Virus record (IMG/VR): IMGVR_UViG_3300002835_000738 | Span: 1-30,957 of that record | Source of the DNA: a virus | DNA: 30,957 nt | Reading direction: 5' to 3' (one strand) | Shown: positions 25,761-30,957 of the stretch, in pieces | Numbering within the stretch: the first letter of the stretch is position 1 | Layout of the letters: each line of letters begins with the position of its first letter | The notes under the pieces: model-generated | The model's database searches: none | What the model was told of the DNA's origin: nothing | Seen by the model: only the letters and a program-made list of their open reading frames with translations | Position numbers and translations under genes: made by a program

Positions 25761-27617
25761 ATGGAATTATCAAACGAAATTTTATCGGACATTACCGTCC
25801 ATATGAAGTATGCACGCTTTCGCCCAGAGCTGCAGCGTCGAGAAACTTGGGAAGAGCTAGTTACCCGTAACAAGGAAATGCACATCAAGAAGTATCCGCA
25901 TTTAGAGGCAGAGATTGAAGAGACGTATAAATTCGTTTATGATAAAAAAATATTACCTTCAATGCGCAGTTTGCAATTTGGTGGTAAGCCTATTGAAATT
26001 TCTCCAAACAGAATTTACAATTGTGCTTATTTACCTATTGACGATTGGAGAGCATTTGGAGAAGTAATGTTTTTATTACTAGGTGGCACAGGAGTAGGGT
26101 ATTCAGTACAAAAACATCACGTAGATGCATTACCTGAAATTAGAAAACCAGATGCAAAAAGGAATAGAAGATTTTTAATAGGAGACTCTATTGAAGGTTG
26201 GGCAGATGCAATTAAGATGTTAATGAAATCTTATTTTCATGGAGGAGCATCTATTAACTTTGACTTTTCAGACATTCGTCAAAAAGGAGCAATGTTAGTA
26301 ACTTCAGGTGGTAAAGCACCCGGACCTCAACCATTAAAAGAGTGTTTAGTAAAAATTCAAGGTATCTTAGATACTAAAATAGATAATGAAAAATTATCAC
26401 CAATTGAAGTGCATGATATTGTGTGTCATATTGCAGACGCAGTATTAGCAGGTGGTATTCGTCGTGCAGCATTGATTTCTTTATTCAGCGCAGACGATAA
26501 TGAAATGATATCTTGCAAATCAGGACCATGGTGGGAGTTAAACCCGCAAAGAGGTAGAGCAAATAACTCAGCAGTTCTTTTAAGAAACAAAGTAACTCAA
26601 GAGTTCTTTATGTCTTTATGGGAAAAGATCAAAGCTTCAGGAGCAGGAGAGCCAGGTATTTATTTATCAAACGATAAAGATTGGGGAACTAATCCATGTT
26701 GTGAAATTGCACTTCGTCCATTCCAATTTTGTAATTTATGTGAGGTAAATGTTTCAGACATTGAGTCTCAAGAAGATTTAGATGCTCGTGTTAAAGCAGC
26801 AGCATTTGTAGGAACACTTCAAGCAGGTTATACCAATTTCCATTATTTACGTCCTGTATGGCAACGCACTACAGAGAAAGACGCTTTAATTGGTGTAGGT
26901 ATGACAGGTATTGGTTCAGGTGTTGCTCAAAAGTATGACTTAAAACGTGCAGCTGAATTAGTTAAAGAAGTAAATACAGCTACTGCAAAACAAATTGGAA
27001 TCAATGCATCAGCAAGATGCTCAACCATCAAACCTTCAGGAACATCATCATTGGTATTAGGAACTTCATCGGGCATTCACGCTAGACACAATGACTATTA
27101 TATTCGTCGTGTGCGTGTAGGTAAGAATGAAGCTATTTATACTTATTTAATGATTAATCATCCAGAGTTAATTGAAGATGATTATTTCCGTCCACACGAT
27201 ACGGCAGTAATTTCAGTACCTCAAAAATCTCCAGCAGAGTCTATTTTAAGAACAGAGTCTGCATTGGATTTATTAGAGAGAGTAAAATGGTTTTACACTA
27301 ACTGGGTTAAACCAGGACATCGCAATGGACAAAATACTCATAACATTTCAGCTACAGTATCTATTAAAGAAGATGAATGGGAAGTAGTTGGTAATTGGAT
27401 GTGGGAGAACAGAAAGTTCTATAACGGATTATCAGTTCTACCTTACGACGGTGGTACATATATTCAAGCTCCTTTCGAAGATTGCACTAAAGAAAAATAT
27501 GAAGAAATGATGAAACATCTATCTAATATTAATTTAGCTCATGTAGTTGAAATAGCTGACAATACTAATTTGCAAGATCAAGCTGCTTGTGCAGGTGGTG
27601 CTTGTGAAATTCAATAA
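25761..27617 (+). CDS. nrdJ: Class II adenosylcobalamin-dependent ribonucleotide reductase
   Basis: 618 residues. Hallmarks of the monomeric B12-dependent (RTPR-like) class are visible: ILPSMRSLQFGG, NRIYNCAYLP (C88), LAGGIRRAA, the NPCCEI loop (thiyl Cys C313, E315), C324 eleven residues later as in the C408/C419 pair of Lactobacillus RTPR, STIKPSGTSSLVLGTSSGIH, and C-terminal shuttle cysteines C610-x4-C615 (CAGGACEIQ). The usual motif is NPCGEI; here an extra Cys replaces the Gly. It is shorter than RTPR (about 740 residues). The enzyme makes deoxynucleotides for phage replication and needs cobalamin from the host, unlike T4 NrdAB. A dUTPase gene follows nearby. Confidence 0.92.
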   Translation: MELSNEILSDITVHMKYARFRPELQRRETWEELVTRNKEMHIKKYPHLEAEIEETYKFVYDKKILPSMRSLQFGGKPIEISPNRIYNCAYLPIDDWRAFGEVMFLLLGGTGVGYSVQKHHVDALPEIRKPDAKRNRRFLIGDSIEGWADAIKMLMKSYFHGGASINFDFSDIRQKGAMLVTSGGKAPGPQPLKECLVKIQGILDTKIDNEKLSPIEVHDIVCHIADAVLAGGIRRAALISLFSADDNEMISCKSGPWWELNPQRGRANNSAVLLRNKVTQEFFMSLWEKIKASGAGEPGIYLSNDKDWGTNPCCEIALRPFQFCNLCEVNVSDIESQEDLDARVKAAAFVGTLQAGYTNFHYLRPVWQRTTEKDALIGVGMTGIGSGVAQKYDLKRAAELVKEVNTATAKQIGINASARCSTIKPSGTSSLVLGTSSGIHARHNDYYIRRVRVGKNEAIYTYLMINHPELIEDDYFRPHDTAVISVPQKSPAESILRTESALDLLERVKWFYTNWVKPGHRNGQNTHNISATVSIKEDEWEVVGNWMWENRKFYNGLSVLPYDGGTYIQAPFEDCTKEKYEEMMKHLSNINLAHVVEIADNTNLQDQAACAGGACEIQ

Positions 27618-27622
27618 CAGTA

Positions 27623-27838
27623 GTGAGAAACGACGATTGGATTTATAAACTAGATTTAGAGGAGCGGTTTAATAAGCCGCTCTTTTATTTTGAAGATGGA
27701 TTAGTAGTATTTACTCCTATGCATCATATTACACGAGGTACTTGTTGTGGTAATAAGTGTCGTCATTGCCCGTACGAACCTTTACATATTAAAGGTAATT
27801 CTCAATTACAAGATATTTATATTAAAGATACTAAATAA
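27623..27838 (+). CDS. DUF5522-like small cysteine-rich protein
   Basis: 71 residues from a GTG start 5 nt after the reductase stop. The segment LVVFTPMHHITRGTCCGNKC followed by RHCPY matches DUF5522, short proteins common in Bacteroidota with the signature LVVFTxxYHLxRGxCCGxxCRHCPY. The cysteines (C-C-x3-C-x2-C) suggest metal binding; the biochemical role is unknown to me. Two oddities: a terminator-like hairpin lies inside its coding sequence (27658-27690), and its last codons (DIYIKDTK) are made of an exact late-promoter-like box for the following dUTPase. Its presence is my best host clue. Confidence 0.78.
   Translation: MRNDDWIYKLDLEERFNKPLFYFEDGLVVFTPMHHITRGTCCGNKCRHCPYEPLHIKGNSQLQDIYIKDTK
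27658..27690 (+). terminator. Intragenic terminator-like hairpin
   Basis: GAGCGGTTT (27662-27670) pairs with AAGCCGCTC (27674-27682), one G-U, loop AAT, followed by TTTTATTTT. The flanking bases 27658-27661 can extend pairing into the T tract. It lies about 35 nt inside the DUF5522-like gene, so transcription of that gene from upstream would be attenuated unless ribosomes disrupt it. Confidence 0.6.
27813..27826 (+). promoter_or_regulatory. Late-promoter-like box inside upstream gene, ahead of dUTPase
   Basis: Exact ATATTTATATTAAA within the last codons of the DUF5522-like gene, 25 nt before the dUTPase ATG at 27852. Confidence 0.6.
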
Positions 27839-27851
27839 TAAAATTTTAAGT

Positions 27852-28274
27852 ATGAAAATTAAAGTTAAAAAGCTTCATCCGAAAGCCATTATACCCGCTT
27901 ATGCGAAGCAAGGCGACGCTGGGTTAGATATGACAGCAATACAGCTAGTTAAAACCGAAATGTACTATGAGTACTTAACAGGTATTGCAATAGAAATTCC
28001 AGAAGGATATGTAGGATTGATGTTTCCTAGATCATCAATTTCAAAAACTAAACAAATTTTATCTAATCATGTAGGAGTTATTGACTCTGGGTTTAGAGGT
28101 GAAATTCGTTTTAGATTTAAGAAGTTAGCTTGGGACAATGGAGACCTTTATGATGTAGGCGATAAAATAGGTCAGCTAGTTATTGTGCCTATTCCAACTA
28201 TTGAATTAGTTGAAGTAGATGAACTATCAGATTCAGAAAGAGGAGAAGGTGGATTTGGTTCTACTGGAAATTAA
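27852..28274 (+). CDS. dut: dUTPase
   Basis: 140 residues from the ATG at 27852. The frame is open upstream to 27747, but that part overlaps the previous gene in another frame and lies before the promoter box, and family motif 1 sits at the normal distance from 27852. All five trimeric dUTPase motifs are present: QGDAGLDM (20-27), PRSSI (59-63), GVIDSGFRGEI (75-85), GDKIGQLVI (103-111) and the P-loop-like RGEGGFGSTG (130-139). It hydrolyses dUTP to dUMP and pyrophosphate, keeping uracil out of phage DNA and feeding thymidylate synthesis. It works with the ribonucleotide reductase upstream. Nothing is missing. Confidence 0.96.
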   Translation: MKIKVKKLHPKAIIPAYAKQGDAGLDMTAIQLVKTEMYYEYLTGIAIEIPEGYVGLMFPRSSISKTKQILSNHVGVIDSGFRGEIRFRFKKLAWDNGDLYDVGDKIGQLVIVPIPTIELVEVDELSDSERGEGGFGSTGN

Positions 28275-28283
28275 TTAAATTAG

Positions 28284-28297
28284 ATATTTATATTAAA
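28284..28297 (+). promoter_or_regulatory. Late-promoter-like box ATATTTATATTAAA
   Basis: Exact 14-mer, 9 nt before the ATG at 28307 and 10 nt after the dUTPase stop. Confidence 0.62.
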
Positions 28298-28306
28298 GGT
28301 ACATAA

Positions 28307-28678
28307 ATGAAAGATTTAGCTTCAATATTATTACATTCACAAACACAAACTCATATATATCATTTACGAGTAAAAGGTAGCGGCTCATACGCAGCTCATA
28401 AAGCACTTCAAAAGTATTATGAAAGTATAGACGGATTAGTCGACATGTTAGTAGAATCGTATCAAGGTAAAAATGGATTAGTCTATTTTGATCAAGTTGA
28501 TGAAATTGATAACAATGCTTCTATAGAAAATATTTTAAAATATTTTGATAAATTAATTTCTATTATAGATAAACTTCGTAAAGGAAAAGAATTAGAAGAT
28601 TCGTTTATTCAAAATCAAATAGACGCGGTTGTTGATTTATTATATTCTACAAAATATAAATTAGAAAATTTAGAATAA
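28307..28678 (+). CDS. DUF5856-like (ferritin/Dps-fold) protein
   Basis: 123 residues, all helical. LLHSQTQTHIYHLRVKG, then YAAHKALQKYYESIDGLVDM and LVESYQGKNGLV, gives the H-x3-H...AxHxALxxYYExIxxLxDxLxExYQG pattern of DUF5856, a phage family I place in the ferritin-like/Dps fold. In Dps proteins similar His and acidic residues bind iron; whether they do here is unproven. It has its own late-type box and its TAA overlaps the next ATG (TAATG), so it is translationally coupled to the putative nuclease gene. It could be an injected or packaged DNA-protection protein, which is speculation. Confidence 0.75.
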   Translation: MKDLASILLHSQTQTHIYHLRVKGSGSYAAHKALQKYYESIDGLVDMLVESYQGKNGLVYFDQVDEIDNNASIENILKYFDKLISIIDKLRKGKELEDSFIQNQIDAVVDLLYSTKYKLENLE

Positions 28679-30060
28679 TGGCAATTAACTTAGATAATTT
28701 ACTACAAGAAGATAATAAAGATTTAGTAAATACAGAAATTATTACTGAAACAACTTCAACACCAGAAGTTACAATTCCTGATTTTGAATCTATCGTAACT
28801 GAATGGAGTTATCGTTGTGATAAAGGATATCCAGATATGAATGATCGATCTGATATGTTGCATTTGCAAACTATATTAGAAGAAAAAGGAATTGAATCTC
28901 CTTTTGAAAGATTAACAGAAGCGCCTGATTTTATATCTAATATTGATTTACTTAAAAAAGAAGGGTTTGATAAATTATACAACAGCCTGCCATCCGATGA
29001 TAAAAAAACACAATTTATTAAATTTATAGATACCATACCAAGCGCTTTACGAAAAGAGTTTATTAAAACTGCAAAAGGACTATCTTCGAGTGAAATTAAA
29101 GAATTTGCAAAGTTTTTTAAATCGTTAGATTCAGTAGAGCAGTTAAATAACGTTTCATATAAACCATATAAAAAATTATGGGATACTGCCGTTGGTCAAG
29201 CAATTGGAAATGGAGAATTATTTATATCATTCGCAGTTGATAAAGCCGTAGTGCAAGGATCGACTGAGTCATTTGATATTGACGATCAAGGAAAGCATTA
29301 TGAAGTAAAATCTTTATGGGTATATGATAATCGCGAGAATAAATATAAATATGGTCAAATTAGACCAGGCGCGGAAGGTAAAGTATCTAAGTATCCATTT
29401 ACAAAACAACTAATGGAATTTTATTCATTAGTACGTAAACTACAAGATCCTAAAATTAAAAGTAATGTTATGTCATTAGGGTCAAAAGAAGCTATGAATA
29501 AAATTTATAGCATCATTAATGAAATATCAACTATTAAGCCAAAAGGAGGCGATGTATTAGAGTCGCCAGGCGATATTCCTACTAGTATGATGAATAACGT
29601 TTATAATAGTGCAATTGAATTGCATAAAATAAAAACGGTACCTTTGAAAAAAGACATTACAACTTCTAGAATAGCAGTTAAAGGATCAAAAGCAGATTCT
29701 TCATATTGGATTAGCCCAGAAGATGCTGACGAAATTACAAAGTCTGCCGGCTCAAGTAAAGAAGTTAAAATTAAAGTAGGTAGCGCAGTTTCTGACGAAT
29801 CAAAAGAAGGAAAAATTATATTAACTGACTTATTTAATCATCCTTTCGTAACCAATCCAAAAATATTTACTAACTCATTATCAGCTATTAAAGACACATT
29901 TTTTGGCGGAAAATCAGGATTAGTATATTTTTATCAAGAAGTTACTTATGTATCTAAAGATATGTCTGAGTTTGCTACGGTAGAGTCTTCTCAAGACGGA
30001 TATCGTTTTGGATTAAAATCTAGAAATAAAGGAAAGGCGTATATTGAAGACCAAAGATAA
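28678..30060 (+). CDS. Putative PD-(D/E)XK nuclease-like protein
   Basis: 460 residues with no family name I can assert. Residues about 175-215 contain GNGELFISFAVDKAVVQGST then SFDIDDQGKHYEVKSLWVY. The arrangement helix-E-...-D-x(n)-[E]VK fits a PD-(D/E)XK site, with E181, an Asp in FDID, and the E-V-K triad. Similar GxGE...D..YEVK arrangements occur in hypothetical proteins of marine phages. The N-terminal 150 residues are helical, acidic and interrupted by EWSYRCDKGYPDMNDRSDM; the C-terminus ends in a beta-rich KSGLVYFYQEVTYVSKDM segment. It is coupled to the upstream ferritin-like gene. A nuclease or a packaged DNA-binding virion protein are both possible. Confidence 0.58.
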   Translation: MAINLDNLLQEDNKDLVNTEIITETTSTPEVTIPDFESIVTEWSYRCDKGYPDMNDRSDMLHLQTILEEKGIESPFERLTEAPDFISNIDLLKKEGFDKLYNSLPSDDKKTQFIKFIDTIPSALRKEFIKTAKGLSSSEIKEFAKFFKSLDSVEQLNNVSYKPYKKLWDTAVGQAIGNGELFISFAVDKAVVQGSTESFDIDDQGKHYEVKSLWVYDNRENKYKYGQIRPGAEGKVSKYPFTKQLMEFYSLVRKLQDPKIKSNVMSLGSKEAMNKIYSIINEISTIKPKGGDVLESPGDIPTSMMNNVYNSAIELHKIKTVPLKKDITTSRIAVKGSKADSSYWISPEDADEITKSAGSSKEVKIKVGSAVSDESKEGKIILTDLFNHPFVTNPKIFTNSLSAIKDTFFGGKSGLVYFYQEVTYVSKDMSEFATVESSQDGYRFGLKSRNKGKAYIEDQR

Positions 30061-30139
30061 ATTTTAAGATACTCCAATTTGGAGTATTCTACTATTAATA
30101 TTAAAGATTTGGTTTCTTCAAAAGAATTATCATAATAAC
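30061..30139 (+). repeat. Duplicated intergenic cassette, copy A
   Basis: It contains, in order: a perfect hairpin ATACTCCA-ATT-TGGAGTAT (30069-30087), TCTACT, a late-box variant CTATTAATATTAAA (30092-30105), GATTTGG, TTTCTTCAAAAGAA (30113-30126) and a CATATTTA-type box. Copy B at 30641-30720 has the same order and near-identical sequence. The hairpin lacks a strong T tract, so it may be a processing or stability element rather than a terminator. Confidence 0.75.
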
Positions 30140-30153
30140 ATATTTATTTAAAA
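30140..30153 (+). promoter_or_regulatory. Late-box variant ATATTTATTTAAAA
   Basis: Differs from the exact 14-mer only in the second half; ends 19 nt before the ATG at 30173. It follows the TTTCTTCAAAAGAA element as at the other two sites. Confidence 0.45.
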
Positions 30154-30172
30154 TAAAAAAAACTATCATAAT

Positions 30173-30610
30173 ATGAAAATACAAGAATTTCGTAAATTAA
30201 TACGTGAAGAGATTAAAGCAGTAATGAAAGAAAGCTTATCAAAAAAATCTTTAAAAGAAGTTAAGACAGTTAATTCAACTGCTGACTTTGAAGAATATGA
30301 AGATTTTGAAGTTAGCAAAGCTTTAAATATACAAGGAGATAATTCAATAGATTTTTATTTAAAAGGTGTTGAAGATAAATGGGAAGACGGAAACGAAGGT
30401 CAATTAGGAGCAATTAAAGATGCTGGATATACACTTGCTTTACTAGTAAAGGTGGAATTTGAAGGTTTAGGCCCGCGATTTTCAGGAATTGAAGTTTACA
30501 AAGTAAATGGACAGCCTTATGTAATCGTTTCAGAAGTTGAAATTGAATCTGCTTCATTATTCAAAGCATCTGACTTACCTAAAGTATTAAAAGCGTTAGG
30601 AGTTAAGTAA
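30173..30610 (+). CDS. Small acidic protein with capsid-targeting-like N-terminus
   Basis: 145 residues beginning MKIQEFRKLIREEIKAVMKE, the clearest match to the N-terminus of the gene at 9301, twenty kilobases away; I-R-E at residues 10-12 would be a gp21-type site. A Lys-rich linker (SLSKKSLKEVKT) is followed by an acidic alpha/beta domain (TADFEEYEDFEVSKALNI; DFYLKGVEDKWEDGNEG; LLVKVEFEGLGPRFSGIEVY), which suggests a cleavable tag plus a separate folded domain. No family known to me. The TAA stop overlaps the ATG of a truncated remnant ORF (30610-30633). It lies between the two copies of the duplicated cassette. Confidence 0.72.
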   Translation: MKIQEFRKLIREEIKAVMKESLSKKSLKEVKTVNSTADFEEYEDFEVSKALNIQGDNSIDFYLKGVEDKWEDGNEGQLGAIKDAGYTLALLVKVEFEGLGPRFSGIEVYKVNGQPYVIVSEVEIESASLFKASDLPKVLKALGVK

Positions 30611-30633
30611 TGAAAGCTTCTGAATTAATATAA
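30610..30633 (+). pseudogene. Remnant of a capsid-targeting-tagged gene (MKASELI then stop)
   Basis: The ATG overlaps the previous stop (TAATG). It encodes only MKASELI before TAA, which matches the first residues of the recurring MKxSE-type N-terminal peptide seen at 9301 and 11180. It lies immediately before duplicated cassette B. I read it as a leftover of a deleted or recombined gene copy; at this length coincidence is possible. Confidence 0.35.
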
Positions 30634-30640
30634 CTAAATA

Positions 30641-30720
30641 TTTAAGATACTCCCACCGAAAATGGGAGTATTCTACTATTTATATTAAAGATTTGGTTTC
30701 TTCAAAAGAATATCATATAT
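30641..30720 (+). repeat. Duplicated intergenic cassette, copy B
   Basis: Hairpin ATACTCCCA (30647-30655) with TGGGAGTAT (30663-30671) and loop CCGAAAA, then TCTACT, CTATTTATATTAAA (30676-30689, one mismatch from the late box), GATTTGG, TTTCTTCAAAAGAA (30697-30710) and ATATATTTAAAGA (30715-30727) before the ATG at 30740. Relative to copy A the stem has gained a C and a matching G, so pairing is kept while sequence changed. Confidence 0.78.
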
Positions 30721-30739
30721 TTAAAGATAAATAAAAAAT

Positions 30740-30957
30740 ATGGATATAACTAAGATATTAGAATCAGTAAAAGAAGTGCCTACGAGTACCAAGTTGCAAT
30801 GCTGGGTATTTGAGATCAATAACTCTTATTATCACGTAGCTGAATGTAGAGGATATCAAATTCCAGATCATACATCAATTTGGACTTCATCTAGGAATGG
30901 AAAGAGAATTAGTAAAGAACCTATATTTACGGTTCAGGTAAAAGACCATAAAAAGTG
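30740..30957 (+). CDS. Hypothetical protein, truncated by window end
   Basis: From the ATG at 30740 the frame stays open to the last base (72 codons plus 2 nt), starting MDITKILESVKEVPTSTKLQ and containing CWVFEINNSYYHVAECRGYQ. It follows cassette B, which supplies two late-box-like sequences and the TTTCTTCAAAAGAA element, as in front of the tagged gene at 30173, so the start is credible. No function is recognised and the C-terminus is not visible. Confidence 0.6.
   Translation, partial: MDITKILESVKEVPTSTKLQCWVFEINNSYYHVAECRGYQIPDHTSIWTSSRNGKRISKEPIFTVQVKDHKK

Noticed and set aside
27747-27851. N-terminal extension of the dUTPase frame
   Set aside because: It overlaps the DUF5522-like gene in another frame and lies upstream of the promoter box; dUTPase motif spacing fits the ATG at 27852.
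1-30957. Integrase, attachment sites, insertion sequences or restriction-defence cassette
   Set aside because: No integrase, transposase or inverted-repeat-bounded element was seen; the window reads as a lytic phage core with all genes on one strand.

Overview
This window looks like the middle of the genome of a large, AT-rich, T4-like contractile-tailed phage. Every gene I can support is on the + strand. The tail sheath (gp18-like), tail tube (gp19-like), tape measure, LysM baseplate wedge (gp53-like), gp32-like ssDNA-binding protein, UvsX/RecA, 5'-3' exonuclease and DnaB-type helicase together make a myovirus of the wider T4 superfamily very likely. The host is probably a Bacteroidota bacterium. 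This is inferred from a DUF5522-type protein (a family I associate with Bacteroidota) and from A-rich leaders that mostly lack Shine-Dalgarno sequences.

Layout. 1-2400: adhesion genes, namely a tail fibre with octapeptide collagen-like repeats and a C-terminal S74 chaperone, a second fibre or tip protein, and a small unknown. 2564-5514: two overlapping glycan-modification genes, a GH130-like/GT25 fusion and a TPR/FkbM methyltransferase. 5515-5789: non-coding DNA with several hairpins. 5790-9213: a small coiled-coil protein, sheath and tube. 9301-11596: small proteins with a shared N-terminal peptide resembling the T4 capsid-targeting/protease-cleavage signal, and a tail-assembly-chaperone-like gene whose second reading frame is probably reached by frameshifting at a T7 run. 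11601-19308: tape measure and baseplate genes, tightly packed or overlapping.

19330-25707 is the replication and recombination block: a short family A DNA polymerase with unusual active-site residues, a small conserved-looking protein, the ssDNA-binding protein with a candidate autoregulatory operator, UvsX, exonuclease and helicase. 25761-28274 supplies nucleotides: a class II (B12-dependent) ribonucleotide reductase, a DUF5522 protein and dUTPase. 28307-30957 has a ferritin-like DUF5856-type protein, a candidate PD-(D/E)XK nuclease, another tagged small protein, a truncated remnant of such a gene, and a gene cut by the window end.

Expression signals are unusually legible. The 14-mer ATATTTATATTAAA occurs exactly seven times that I found, always on the + strand and 9-25 nt before a start codon. 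I read it as the phage's late promoter core. Strong hairpin terminators sit between several transcription units. Near the right end an intergenic cassette (hairpin, promoter-like box, TTTCTTCAAAAGAA element) is duplicated, and its hairpin stems differ yet still pair. All functional names are from sequence reading alone; no database search was run.
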